Notes: generated by a model from the sequence alone, not told the origin. DNA of 64,000 nt from Anodontia alba (GCA_964016985.1 OZ024827.1:17861374-17925373); one strand, 5' to 3'; counted from the stretch's first letter, positions 28,201 to 43,200 are shown. Numbers and translations are program-made.

Positions 28201-31200
28201 AATGTGTTAAAGAGTAATGGCTGAAACTTAAAATGTATGATCAAAGTAGTAAAACATTTTAGTTATCATCAAAATTTTGTCCCCTGAGGTTATCTGCCCT
28301 TGCCACTGGGCTATATACATGTATAAAATTGTGATTTTTAAATGCCTTCTTCTGTGAAACTGCTTGAGCAATTTTCTCCAGATTTCTAATTGGACCTTCT
28401 GTCGAAAGGGTATTGCCAATTTGTTCAAATGGTTCCGCAAAATTGAATAAGGTGGCCGCCATGTCCAGATATGGTAAAAACTCTTGAAAATCCTCTTCTC
28501 CAGAACTAAGAAAGCTTTAGGGCTGAATCCATGGTACATGTATATACATGTAGCATTGAGGACTCTAGATCTACCAAATTTGTTCAAATGATTTTCATAG
28601 GTTGACCGTTGACCTTTTTACGGCACGGTCAAATTTGCGTCTCTATAGATTTGTATGGGGGAGAAAGTTGAAAAACCATTTTTTCAGTATGTATTTTAGA
28701 TTAATGGCTGAAACTTACAATGTATGATTAATGTAGTAAAGCGTTTTAGTTAGGATCAAAGTTTTGCCCCCTGGAGGTTATCTGCCCTTGCCCCTATGCT
28801 ATATACAGGTATAAAACCATGAAATCTTTAAACTTCTTCTCTGAAACGACTTGACCAGTTTTCACCAGATTTCACATGGGGCCATCTGTCGAAGGGATGT
28901 AGACACTTTGTTCAAATGGTTTTGCATCATTGAACAAGATGGCTGCCATGCCCATATATGGTAAAAACACTTAAAAATCTTCTTCTCCAATACTAAGAAA
29001 GCTTTGAGGCTGAATCTTGGTATACAGCATCGGGGACTCAAGGTCTACCAATTTTATTAAAATGATGAGACTAGGATGACATTTGACTTTTTTGTGGTAT
29101 GGTTTTGTCCCAGTTGCTGTGGCAATACTGGAAGACTGTTGCATGGCATTTGCAAATATGCAGGTGAGCGCATTGTGGCCCATGGGACTCTTGTTTAGAA
29201 AATATCACATCTTTGATGTGCTGATGTCATCATAAGTATAATAATGGTTAAAATTTAGCATACTGAACTTGGTAAAAAATTCAGCAGATGCAGATGGCTC
29301 AGTTGGATGCGCCGTCTGACTGGAGACCAGGAGGTCGCGGGTTCAGCCCCTGCCGAGGTCGGCAGCATTCTTACGTGGAGATTGATCATGAAATATTTTC
29401 TACGGTCATTCTCTCCCTTCGGCTGATTCAAGAAGGGCAGTTGTCAGTTTCTGGCGAAAGAATGTGCACAATACTGGTTAACCACTTAGAGGACTAAGCC
29501 TGCCCAGTAAACGTGTGGTTAGGTAAACTGACCGCGCTCGACATGACCCCATTGGGTTGACTGGGCCGTAAAACCTCAACACAAACAAACATCAGCATAT
29601 GACATTTGATTTTTTTTTTTCAATTTTTCCCAGAAAATAAGCTTTGACATTTCATGCAATCTGTCTCCTAAGGTGACATTTGCATGAAATGTCAAAGCCT
29701 ATTATCCAGGAAAAATAAGAAAAATATCGTCAGTTTGTCATCTGCTGAATTAGCCCAGATAGTGACAAAGGTTAAACAAAGAAGCTGGCTGTTCCTAGCT
29801 AGAGTCTTAATCCTAGTCCTGCTGATCCCGGATATACCCTGCCTTTGCAAACAGTGTAGATCCAGATCAGTTGGCTTCTGAAGAAAGTGTCAACAAAGTG
29901 TCAACATCCCTTCGACAGAAGGCCCTATGTGAAATCTGAAGAAGCCAACTGATCTGGATCTGCACTGTTTGCCATTTAGAATGTGAATTTGTATCAACAA
30001 CCTGGATCAGTTAATCTGATTGGCTGAAAATTAGGAGTGGGTGTGGCATTTTAATTTATTCAGCATGACAAGGGTTAAGCAAGGGTGCCAGGTTGATCTT
30101 GTTGATGCAAGGTTCCAAGGTTGGAAGAGCCTACATTTGTTTTAATGTGTGCACATACATAATACTGCATTTTACAAGTTCAGTATATTAAACTCCAAAT
30201 ATAGAATTCAACCTTATGACATATGCTGTTAGTGCTAGTGTACACTCAGATTAGCTTGTACAGCTGTACAGTTTAATCTGCATTATTGCATAAAAAGCAA
30301 TGTCGCACGTTATTAACAGCCATGCCTTAACTGGCGAAAAGCCATGTATTAACAAGGCAATTCACACGCTGTTAATGCACGACTACGCAACTTTCAGTAT
30401 GCTCGTACCAAGGCCACAGAATTGCTGCCATTATGAGATGTATACTGCCTGTACGTGGAAATTGCTTTAGGGAGACATGGGTGAAAAGGTGAAACAAAAT
30501 AGTGCAAGAAATAATGTGAAATGTAGCAAATGTTTTCAGTTTTTATGCAATAATAGTGGTCGAACATGGTTTTTCAATGCATTAACATTCGCCAGGTCCC
30601 ATGGGAGGTGTTGAAAACCAAGGCTGAATGGCCTTGGTTTTCAACACCTTCCATGGGACCTGGTGAATGTTAATGCATGAAAAACCATGTTTGATCCTTA
30701 TAGTGTTGACTGATATATCGTATTTGACCAGTACAAGTGCACATGCAGTCATGCAATTTCTGAGTATTCAGATTACAACCCATGTACCTTTATCTACTTA
30801 TTTATAAAAGCGTATGTTATGGGTACTGATTTGAACTGCCTCAACAGGTTGAGGCAATTCAAATGAATACCAGCAACATATGCTTTTATAAAGAAAATCA
30901 GAAAAAAACATAAGCATCATTAATACACCCCTCATGAAGTCTTCTGCTGATCTCACTTTAAAGTGTGCCTTTTAAGGTAGATAATTTTCTACAAGTTTTT
31001 CCAGTAATTTTGAAAACCTAAGTGTACAGTGTGGTAATTAGGTTGAATAGGGTATATTCAGGATCCATATACAGTCGACTCTCGTTATCTCGAACTCCAA
31101 GGGATTCTATGAAACACTTCGAGATATCCGTACTTCGACATATCAGATTTGCGGAACTGAGGAAAACAATTAATCGAACAAACACCTTAAACAGAATGAA

Positions 31201-34200
31201 TATGTAATTTGACTCCTAAGTTAAGAGATGTATTGAAAATATTGTGGAAAAGAGGAGAAATTGCTCCTTAGGAGCAATTTCTCCTCTTTTCCACAATATT
31301 TTGTTGCCTTCTGGTAGCTCTCTGTGTTTAAACAGGGACCAGATTTTCACTTCGAGATAAGCGAGTTCGAGATAACGAGAGTCGACTGTATTAGCATAAA
31401 CAATTAGCAGTCTGTAGATGCCCCAGATGCCCAGGATCATCTGGGTCTGCACTGGTCATAAGAATGATGTCATAATTGTTAGGATGATTTCTATTTGGAG
31501 AGATTCAGGTTTGATTAATATTCTGTTTGCACCCTCTCCCTGTTTGAATTGAAATAATTCTGCTCTAACAATAAAGAATTGTTTTGCATCTCCATCTCCC
31601 GAAGATATATGCACAACAACTCATTTTTCATTCTTTAATATAACTAATAAGCTTTAATAAATTTTCTTACTTTAAACTGTTTAGATGATACATGTGTTTT
31701 AGTTGCAGTCCCTATGAAGCTACCACATGAAATGTCAAGCCTTATTTTCTCTGAAAAAAAGATGCAAAATAATAATTATCATAATGTTATCTGACCATGG
31801 TGTAGATATGGTTTGCACTGTAATTTTTTTAAGGCTACGTCCTCTAAGCGGTTAACCAGTAGGGCTTTTTTTTTTCATTTTTTATGGGGCCGGCTTGGTC
31901 CTAAATGGTTAGCACTTTAAGGGCTAATGAATTGTTAAATTAGATGAATATTTTTTAGAGGTTTGTGGCACCCAGTGTTAATTTTGCATTGCAAACAAAA
32001 ACAATTTGAGGAAGTGATCTTAACAAAGACCATCATATGGTCAAAACACGTCATTTGATAATAAAGAAGATAACCTTTATCATTGTTTGGTTTTAATTCT
32101 GTTAATCTTTTACTACATGACTGAAAAGATAGCTTTACAAAAACAAAAAGGAGGAAGTTTAGCAACCATGGTTTCTTATAACAAGTGCATAATTTCTACT
32201 AACAAATGCCTTTTCACAATATAACTACATGTATTGTTTGTTTTTGGCATATAGACTATGTGCATATAACACTTGTATAAAACTCTTTGTATGCATTGCC
32301 CCATGCATATGTGTATTAGTTGGCTTGCGTGCTTAACATTGTGCTTTGATGAATCTTGTTCGGTCTCTATTTATAGTAGCATGTTCACCCTAAATATTCA
32401 GCCATGTAACTAACTTTACCATTACATTTATTTTCTATTCTTTGTCCAACTTTTTTTCCTAAAAACAGATAAAAGGGATATCCAGATAAACATTTTTTTG
32501 TTATTTCTCCTCAAAAACATACATTGTGGGTACTCATTTGAACCGCCTCAGCAAGGCTCTTTTAATGGTACCCACAACATGTTTTTGTGGAGAAATAAGA
32601 AAATATCTGTACGTTTCAGATGAAAAAAAGTGCCTTATCTGGAGCTATCCCTCATGAAAAAATATGGTTGAATTTTGGCTGAACAGTGATCAGGGCCTGG
32701 TTGTTCAAAGCATTGTTAGCTTAACAAGCTTGTTAGTGGTCAAAATGTTAACTGTTCTAGTAAGTACAATATCAAATTCACAGGTATTTTTGCTGAAAAA
32801 ATGTGAGTAGCTTTTGCAAATGCAAACGCTACTCAAATTTTTTCAGCCAAAATATTAGCATATATGCCATATTTAATGATCAAAGTTTTAATGATATGTT
32901 AATTAACGACATTGTTAGTTTTGAACAACTGGGCCCTGAACTTTAGCTGAATACTTCTGAACCACTGTATTGAGCTCACTTCTGAATCATTGCTGAAATT
33001 GGGACTATTTCAGCCATAATTCAGACATTTTCAGCTATTTTTCAGAAGTGTTCAGACAAGATTAAGAAATGTTCAGCTGACTCGGAAATTCAGAAGGTCA
33101 GAAATATTATGATTCAGAAATATTCAGCTAGAATTCAGATATATTTAGATACCAGAAATTAGACTACAGTGGACCGTAACACCATTTTGTCAGCATCGAT
33201 GGCTCATTTGGATGCGCATCCAATTGGTGATCAGGATGTAGCGGGTTCGACCCTGTGTGGTCCGGCATCACTCTTTCGTGGAGATCGATCACGAAATATT
33301 TTCTATGGTCATTCTCACCCTGCAGCTGATCAAGAAGGGCTGCAGTGAGTTGTCAGTTTCTGGCGAAAGAATGTGCAGAATACTGGTTAACTGCTTAGAG
33401 GACGACGCCTGCCCAGGAAAAGTTTGGAGAGATGAACTGACCTCACTCGACATGACCCCATTGGGTTGACTGGGCTGTAAAACCTCAACACAAACAAAAG
33501 TAACACCATTTTTCCCCCACATACCTCATAAATAATGTTAAGATCAATCTAACCTAAACCCCTTTTGACCATTGGCTGTAACATCGTTTTCTCAAAATTT
33601 GTTTCATGTCTATCCACTCAGTCACATCTTATTTTGTAAACAAATAATTACTTTTAATCTAAGAGGGTGGAATATGCATATTTTGACAAGATCGAGAGAA
33701 GAAATACACTACAACCTCTTTATAACACGGTTCGTGATAACACAGTTTTGGATATAACACGGTTCAAAGATGGATCCCAAAAATGTATAGATTATATTGA
33801 AAAATGACCATAAATGGTCATTTTTCAATATAATCTATACATTTTTGTTTTGATATAACACGACTGTTTAACTAACACGGTTTATACTATGGACCCCAAC
33901 AAAAGTGTTATAAAGAGGTTGTGGTGTAGATGAACCAAAGTTATATTTGGTGTTTAAATACATTCCTTCATCACTATTGCATGTTACCCTGCCATATTCT
34001 AACACTAAATGTACTTATAAGAATAGTGAAATAGCTAAACTAAGAGCCTTTTATGTCATCTCTGACATTTCTTTTGCAAAATAACCTTGAATGGAAGCTC
34101 TCTGAATCCCACTAAGGACATGTGACTTCCTGCTGAACCTTTACTAAAACCATCTGAATTTTTCTGAATCTGATTCAGTTATTGAAACAAAATATTTCTG

Positions 34201-37200
34201 AAAAATTCAGGAAGAATTCAGAAAGATTCAGACGATATATTTCTTATTTCTATGTTGCAGCATATTTGAACAGTTCAGAAATAATCAGCTGAATTTCATA
34301 CTATGAATCTTTCTGAATACCTGTCTGAACTATTCAGCCAGGTGCTGTCATGTTTCAGCATAAGTTCAGACAAATTCAGAAAAGGAATGTTGTGTTGAGC
34401 TGCATTCAGACACCAGTCAGTGCTCAGTCCAGATTCAATATTGATTTAGACAGATTCAGCCAAGTTCAATAGAAATTCAGAAAAACAGGGTTTATTAGGG
34501 TGCATTGTCTGGTGATGATACTAAGACAGTGCTGACTGAATGCTGGACAGTGCTGATGTCAGATGCCACAAAATGTGGTATCTGATCTTGGTCTACACTG
34601 TTTGCTCAAGTGTAGCTGTCTGAATATTTTTGGTAGATATGATAGTATATGTTAAAAAAAGAACTGATTTCAATAGTAACAGTACTAAGTCTTGCTTTCG
34701 TGTACTAAGAGCTTTATATATTAATTTATTACTTATGTTATATTCAGATTTAAGTCTGTATAAATTAAAATACTTTGTGCATACCTTAAATAACTAACAT
34801 TTTAATTAATAAGGACCAACTTGATACTAGTTTTTCAAGACATTTATTAATTCTCTCTAGCTACAGTATTTTACTGTTAGTATTTGGACACCTTAATTCC
34901 TTACAATATACATGTATATTTATCCTAAAAATTGAACAAGTGCATTTTACTACCCTTTCTTGTGCCAAAAACTTTTTGGATATATGGCAAACAGAGTAGA
35001 CCCAGACCCAACACCTCAAATGCAGCATCAGGCCTTGATCTACACTGTTTGCTCAGGCCAGTTTGTTTGAATAATTAGGGTAAATAGGGTAAAAATCTTT
35101 AATCTTATTTAATATCAGCAGAATCAGGCTATTTTTAAGGGCGGTAAGTGGAACAAAATAACTGTAGGGAAAACCAATATCATATGGCTACCATTGATGA
35201 ATTATATACCAATTTTTCAATGCCTTGAGAGATTTTGTTAAGGAAGAATATTTGGTGATAATTCTGCAATAATTATTCTTATTTCTCCATAAAAAAAACA
35301 TATGTTGTGGGTACTCATTAGAAATGCCTCTCTGGGGCACTTCTAATGAGTACCCTCAACATATGTTTTAATGAAGAGCTGGAGAAAATTACCCCAGACT
35401 TATCATCCAATACCAGTTCCTAACAAATTCTCTGAATTTTTCAACTTTCATCTGAGCTGCAACCTGTACCTTGTGACATATTTGTATATCAATGCAGTCT
35501 GATCCAAGTCTTCACTGTCTGCTTGAAGAAGCCTTGCCACTTTAGCTGTCTACAGAGTGGCCAGTGAAGATTGATTTGACTGCCTGGATATGCAGTCTTC
35601 TCTGAGTTTTTACTGGGTACACATGGCTTTAACATAGCTTCAGATAAAATTTTTTTTTTAAACCAAAGTATGGATATTTTATTATTTCAACACAAAAACA
35701 TATGTTGTGGGTAGTACTGGGTACTCATTAAAAGTGCCTCTCTACACAAAAACATATGTTGTGGATACTCATTAGAAATGCCTTATTCCACAAAAAACAT
35801 GTCAGTACTGATTAGAAGTGCCTCACTTCACAAAAACATATAGTGTGGGTACTCATTAGAAGTGCCTCACTACATAAAAATATATTAAGGGTGCTCATAA
35901 GAAGCACCTCACAGAGGTGCTACTAATATAACCAGTAACCACAACATAGATTTTTGTGGAGAACTCATTACAAATGACTCGCTGAGGCACTTCTCTCGAG
36001 GCACTTCAAATGAGTTCTCCACAAAAAATCTTTTTGAAACATATTATGTTAGAGTGAAACCTGTGTAAGAGAGCCACCTTTGAGACTGACTTTAAATAGT
36101 GGTTGATGTGGAAAAAGTTGTCTGTCTTATAAAGGTACATGTCATGTAATTTTGCTAGCAAAATTACATGACATGTACCTTTATAAGACAACCACCTTTC
36201 CACATCAGCCACTAAAGTCAAGTTCAAAGGTGGCTTTCTTAGACAGGTTTTACTGTATTGTGGAGAAATAAGAATAAGAATTTTCAGGATACTCCTCATA
36301 CCTGGACCTCTGTCTCAAATGACTGTTTTCTGTTTCAGGTTGCTTTCATGATTTAATTTTACCATATATACTCTAAATATTTGGATACCTTGACCTTTAC
36401 AGCAGCTCTAAGGGCATATTCAACGGATGGCAAATTGATAATACTTTTCACGGAAAATAGGATTTGACATTTCCTTTGGAGACAGTTTGCATGAAATGTC
36501 GAAAACTATTTTCTGGAAAAAATAAGAGGAAGTGTTGTCTGCTGAAATTTTTACCTAAAATTTGAACAGGTCCATTCTTTTACCTGTTGATTTGTCTAAA
36601 AGTTATTGGCTGAGTGGCAGACATTATTAGACACAACATTCTAGTTTCTGGCGAAAGAATGTGCACAATACTGGTTAACCGCTAAGAGGACTAAGCCTGC
36701 CCAGTAAACGTGTGGTTAGGTAAACTGACCCCGCTCAACATGACCCCATTGAGTTGACTGGGCAGTAAAACCTCAACACAAACAAATTCTGTGGCATTGA
36801 TCTGGGTTTAAACAGTTTACTCACCTCTGTCTGTTAAAAACTTTGGGTAAATATGGTAAATTTGGAACAGTTCTCCTTTTTACATTGTACGTGTGCACAG
36901 CAAAAATCCAGCTAAGCAAAGATCCAGCTACATTCAGCTTCTTTTTGTGCATGCTGATCATGTTTTCGTAGCAGTTCATTGTTTAAATTCATACCATATT
37001 TGCTTTAAATATAGGGACAGTCTGATGCTTAAGCAAATAGTGTAGACCCTGGTGAAACTGCTCAGTTTGACCAGGGTCTGCACTGTTTGCCATTCAGCCA
37101 GCATTTTGTAGACACATTACCATGGGTCAAATAGTTGGGTGCAGTTTTTTCCCAGTACTAGGAGTCAAATAGATGGGTGCAGTGTTTTCCCAGTACTAGG

Positions 37201-40200
37201 AGTCAAAAAATAGATGGGTGCAGTGTTTTCCCAGTACTAGGAGTCAAATAGATGGGTGCAGTGTTTTCCCAGTACTAGGAGTCAAATAGATGGGTGCAGT
37301 GTTTACCCATTACTAGGAGTTGAATAGTTGGGTGCAATATTTTGGGTAAATACTGTCAGAGTTATGGTGTCCATATATTTAGGGTGAATACAGTATTATA
37401 CCTGGTGGTTGACCTTTAGCACTCTCAGAGCAGGTTCAGATTATGATAAATTGGTCATATTGTTTCTTCTTATTATCATTTTTATTTTATTTTATTTTTT
37501 TTGCCAGCTAGAACATAGGGTTTACATTTCATGCACACTGACTCCTTAGACGACATTTTGCATATGTCAAGCCCTATTATCTGAAAAAAAAAAATAAAAT
37601 AAAAATAAACAATGTTTCAAAATATTGTTTGAGAGACGTCAAAAAAGCACTTAGATCTTGATCACACAGGATCGCACAGGATCTTCACCATTCTTTGCCT
37701 TGTCTTACGACATGATAGCCGTAACAAAGGAATGAAGCATGGCTGAAAAAATATTCCGTCTTTCCTGGGAATCGAACCTGGTCCTCCAGGTTAAAAATTC
37801 AATACTCTAACCACTGAGCCAAAGAGTCGACTCCCTGACGCAGTTGTCAGAGATCGAATATATACTTAGAAGCTATGCGTAATCTGCCAAGGCAGATAAT
37901 CGAAGGTAGGAGTACTCGGTCGTAACACTCCCCCTCTTTAAGGAAGTCATCATTTATGATGACGTGAAGGCATTTTCGGCGTATAAAGTCCAATCTCGGA
38001 CGAGCCCCCACCTTACGACATGATCGTCGTAACAAAGGAATAAAGCATAGCTGAAAAAATATTCCGCCTTTTGTGGGAATCGAACCCAGGTCTTCCCGGA
38101 TAAAAATCCAATGCTCTAACCACTGAGCCAAAGAGTCGACTCCCTGACGCAGTTGTCAGAGATCGAATATATACTTAGAAGCTATGCGTAATCTGCCAAG
38201 GCAGATAATCAAAGGTAGGAGTGCTCGGTCGTAACACTCCCCCTCTTTAAGGAAGTCATCATTTATGACACGATTCATAACAAAAGAATGTAAGTAGACA
38301 GTACCTTTCAAGTTTATGTCACAAAGTCCCTCTGAAATAATCCACAAGAATTCATAAAACAAATCCTTTGAATATCAGTTTCTGATCCCACAATTTAAAG
38401 TTCCTGAATTCAGAATTTAAGTCCAGAATGAATAAAATATTAAAGTAATCCAGTATAGAATAATTTCCAGTGAAAGTATACAAAGATGCCCAGATGAAAA
38501 TCTTTTCTCCTTATATAATATCAAAGAAGGTTCTAGAAATAGAATTTACTACAAGCATCTCTTATTTTCTAGGCTCCTTCAAGAAACTTCTAAATCTTCC
38601 ATGACATGCCAAAAATAACTCTGTCCAGAATCAAGGACGTAAACATCATGTTATTGTAAACATGTTGTTCTAGAAAGTTATTTTTGGAAACATAGTAAAC
38701 ATGATGTTTAAAATATTTGAACACCCTGTTATATAACACTTGGTAAAGTGTTGCTGTTGTCTGACTCATCCTTTCACTCATTAAGTGATCTTAGCATGTG
38801 ACTGCCCCTAGTGATGGCACAGCTCAGGTCTGAATGGCCCAGTACTAAGGGTAAATATGGTAATGAAATAAAGTCTAGAAACTGAAAAATAATGAAATTT
38901 TGCTAAATGCAATAAAGGTCTCTGGTTTTCCATCCATCTGTCCATTCTGTCAACATTTGCGACCAACCTAGTGTTAAAGGCCATCTCTGAACAACTGCTA
39001 CACCAACAATCATCTTACGTGGCATACTTTCTCAAATGGACTAGAACAGTGTGGCATTATTTAATGATAATGATCTATTATTCATAATTTAAGAACTTTT
39101 CATTTTTTTTTTTTTCATCAACTCTAGCATTGTTCAAAACTTAACAAAGTTGTTAGCTAATGTAATGTTAAAATTGTTAAAATTTCTATCTTGAATTTTG
39201 GCAAATTGCTGGAAAAATGTGAGTAGCTTTTGCATTGCAAAATTGCAAAAGTTACATTTTTTGCAGCAAAAATTTGAAAATACCTTAGTTACAATAGTTA
39301 ACCAGTTTGTCATTAAGAAGCTAGTTAAGCTAACAATGCTTTGAACAACTGGGCCCAGATTAACTGGAATGCCCACAGTCATCTAATATGGCATGTGCTT
39401 TCTCCTTAATTTGGGCACATTTTATGACCCTGACCAATATTTCTTGGTTGAATGACTGTCATTTTTTGTGTCAAGCCTAGAATTCAGCTGCTTTTCTGAT
39501 TAACTGTCTGAAGGACAATCATGAAACCTTGCATACACTTCCTCCCTATGGTATTACTTTTTGACCATGACTTACATATCTTGGTCCATTGACTTTGTCA
39601 TTCTTTACATAAATTTTAAACTCATTTATAACTGGAAGATGAGACACTATCTTCCGTAGAATTCTTGTTACTATATGTTAAGGGGCAACATGGTGGTATT
39701 CATTACAGAAACTTATTATGTCCCCCACCATGTGGGGGTGGGGTGGGGGGAACATTGTTTTTAGTGAGGATCCCATTGGCGTAGCCTCTTGTCTGCAATC
39801 TATCTCTTTAATGAATGGATGGATTTTGGCCAAACTTACACAAATTTATCACTGGGTGAAGGAAAAATGCTGATTAGATTTTGATGACCATGACCCCATT
39901 TTCAAGGTCACACAAGGACAGATTGTTGGAAAGGGCTGGAAAATTGCTTGTCTGCACCCTATCTCCTGAACGAACAAATGGATTTTGACCGTACCTGCAT
40001 ATCTAAATTGCTGGGACATGTTAAATAACTGATTAGATTTTAATGACCTTGACCCCATTTTCAAGGTCACATGATGGCTTAGATGGTATGAAAATGGATT
40101 GTCTGCACCCTGTCTCCTGGATGAATGGATGGAATTTTATACCCTGCCACACAATAGTGGCAGGGTATTATGGTTTCACGTTGGTCGTCCATTTGTCCGT

Positions 40201-43200
40201 CTGCCCATCTCTCCGTCATACGTCCGTCTGTCCATTTTTCGTTTCCGGATGATAACTTGAGTAAACTTCAGTGGATTTTCACCAAACTTGGTATGTGCAT
40301 TGATATTGTGGAGATCTGGTTTGGGATGGCTAATGGGCAAATTTTGTCAAATTTTTATGGAGTTACCTGCCAAAGACACGCCCATATTTTTGTTTCCTGG
40401 CTATAATTTGAGTAAATAACAAGGGATTTTCACCAAACTTGCTATATGCATTGACATTAAGGAGATCTGGTTTGGGATTGCTAATGGGCAAATTTCGTCA
40501 AATTTTTACGGAGTTATCTGCCCGAGACATGCCCATATTTTCATTTCTGGATGATAACGAGTAAATAACAAGGCCTTTTAACCAAACTTGCTATATGCAT
40601 TGATATTATCAAGATCTGGTTTAGGATTGTTATCTGTCCCTCCCTCATTTTTTTTCCAGTCATTTTTGCAACAATAACTTTAATACATAAACAAATAATT
40701 GCTATGGCGGGGTATTATGCTTGCGGTTCTTTTATTACCAAACTTGTACGTCTATATTGTTGAGACATGGAAAAGAACTGATTAGATTTTGGTGACCTTG
40801 ACCCCATCCTCAAGGTCACAAGAGAGCTCAGATTGTAGGAAAATGGCTTGTCTGCACCCTATCTCCAGAATGAATGGATAAATTTTGACTGAACTTGTAC
40901 ATCTATATTGTTGTGACATGGAAAAGAACTGATTAGATTTTGGTGACCTTGACCCCATTTTCAAGGCCTCACAAGGGCTAGCTTAGATTGTTGGAAAATG
41001 GCTTGTCTGCACCCTATCTCATGAAGGAATGGATGGATTTTGACCAAACAACTATATTGTTGTGACATAAAAAAGAACTGATTAGATTTTGGTGACCTTG
41101 ACCCCATTTTCAAGGTCACAGGAGGGCTCAGATTGTTAGAAAATGGCTTTTCTGCACCCTATCGCCAGAATAAATGGATAGATTTTGACCAAACTTGTAC
41201 TGGTATATTGTTGAGACAGGGACAGGAACTGATTAGATTTTGGTGACCTTGACCCCTTTTTAAGGTCACAGGGAGGCTCAGATTGTTGGAAAATGGCTTG
41301 TCTTCACCTTATCTCCAGAATGAATGGATGGATTTTGACTAAACTTGTACATCTATATTGTTGTGACATGGAAAAGAACGGATTAGATTTTGGTGACCTT
41401 GACCCCATTTTCAAGTTCACACAAGGGCTTAGATTGTTGAAAAGTGGCTTGTCTGCACCCTGTCTCATGAAGGAATGGATGAATTTTGACCTAATTTGCA
41501 CAAATATATTGTTGTGACATGAAAAAGAACTGATTAGATCTTGGTGACCTTGATGCATTTTCAAGGTCACAGGAGGGCTCAGATTGTTGGAAAATGGCTT
41601 TTCTGCACCCTATCTCCAGAATGAATGGTTGGATTTTGACCCAACTTGTACAGCTATATTGTTGAGACAGGGACAAGAACTGATTAGATTTTGATGACCT
41701 TGACCCTATTTTCAAGGTCACAGTAGGGCTTAGATTTTTGGAAATGGCGCCAATCGACCACACACAAAGAAAGATAAATTATAGATACAACCTTTTTTTC
41801 ATGATAGGTCTGTTCAATCTGCTGGGGGACATACATTTTCCTCTGAAAACATTGTTCTAGTTAATGAAATGATTTTTTTTTTTTTTTTCCTGAAAATGAA
41901 TATTGTAGGTATCCATTAGAATTGTATCAGTAAGGGGAATCTAATGAATATTGTAAATGTTCTTAAAAAAAAAAAAAAAAAAAGAAAGAAAAAAGAACAG
42001 TAAAATCCTTGTTTCAAACAAGAAGAGAATGACTAATTCTTTGAGGGATATAACCAATTTTGCAAAGGGAGGCACTTAAAGTGCCTTCCTTTGCAAAATT
42101 TGTTATTTCCATTTGTTTCACTAGTGATGACCAATAATAAATACAATATCCTATTATCATTTGTGTTCTAAACTGATAAACAAACAAGAGCATTAGCACG
42201 AGCTTGTTTATCAGATTTGCAAGTCTAGAGGGAAATATTTCCTGTATTTTAAACTCAAGTTGTATTAACATATATTACATCTCATAGAAATAATTCTTTT
42301 CTTCTTCAGATTCTGTTTTGTTCTCTTTTGACATTTTCAAATGACGTCAATTGGTTCTGCTATGCTACGTCATCTACATCGTAGCGCGGTATGATAGCCT
42401 TGTAAAGGAATTATTTCTTTGCTCCAGGAGGAAATATTTCCTTCAAGGAATTGTAAATTATATTTCTGGCAGAAATGACCAAAAATAGATTCAGATATGT
42501 TATATTAATGAATACCCTTATTGAGTTTCAAGGATAAATTAGAAATACTGTAGTCTTTATCTGGAAACCTCCTATATAGAATTATGAGAAGTATTGTAAT
42601 AAACATAGCTGGGTTATGGATTTTTGTTACCATTTAACCATCACCACTTTTTGGGCTAATTCAGACAACAATATGATAAAAAATTTTCCCAGGAAATACA
42701 TTTTGACATTTCATGCAACTTGTGTCTGCAGGAGACAATTTGCATGAAATGCCAAAACCTATTTTTTTGGGAAAAATAAAACATTTCAAAATATTGCCTT
42801 CTGAAATTTTACCCAGCATGCTGTTTTAACGCTTAGTACACTGAGTAAAATTTTCAGCAGATGACATTTTGAAATATTTTTTCTTATTATTCCCAGAAAA
42901 CAGATTTTGACATTTCATGCAATTGTCTCCAGTGGAGACAATTTGCATGATATGTCAAATCTTGTTTTGGGGAAAAATAAGAAAAATATCATCAGTTTGT
43001 AGTCTGCTCAGTTAGCCAAGAGAGTGGTAAAGGTTAAGCAAGGGATAAGTCTAATGAGATACATTCTATATATATCAGCTTCTCATCAGTTACCAATTTC
43101 TTCTCAAATACAGTATTTACTATAACTGTTGAGACGGACAGGTCTTAAAACTGTGTAGACCGAAATCAGATTCCACAATATAAGGCATCTGATCAGGTTC

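Larger units (their letters stand above)
32938..34495. repeat. Degenerate TTCAGA-rich satellite split by a SINE and a family B MITE
   Basis: Motifs such as ATTCAGAAATATTCAGCT and GAAAGATTCAG recur irregularly, in both orientations, at 32938-33165 and 34130-34490. The SINE (33189-33499) and MITE B (33705-33928) lie between. It is low-complexity rather than unit-based. Confidence 0.6.

Noticed and set aside
28228..28587. 119-codon minus-strand frame
   Set aside because: It lies in tandem units of a hairpin-headed element; neighbouring units break the frame and no domain is visible.
29288..33469. Similar short frames (MAQLDAPSDW type) at 29288, 33257 and 49371
   Set aside because: They are the tRNA-like head of SINE S read as protein; the shared sequence reflects the SINE.
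37127..37342. CRISPR-like array
   Set aside because: There are no distinct spacers, the units are contiguous, and the context is an animal intron.
37847..38131. 94-codon frame MAQWLEHWIF...
   Set aside because: The tRNA-like A-box region read as protein; a familiar artefact of tRNA-derived repeats.
38075..38140. A possible functional tRNA gene (minus strand)
   Set aside because: A and B boxes are present, but the anticodon arm lacks a normal 7-base loop and acceptor pairing is poor; it is a SINE-type relic.
41304..41763. Minus-strand frames with repeated GSRSSKSNQF-like peptides
   Set aside because: They are translations of the 150-bp tandem units, not a repeat protein; no start context or continuity.
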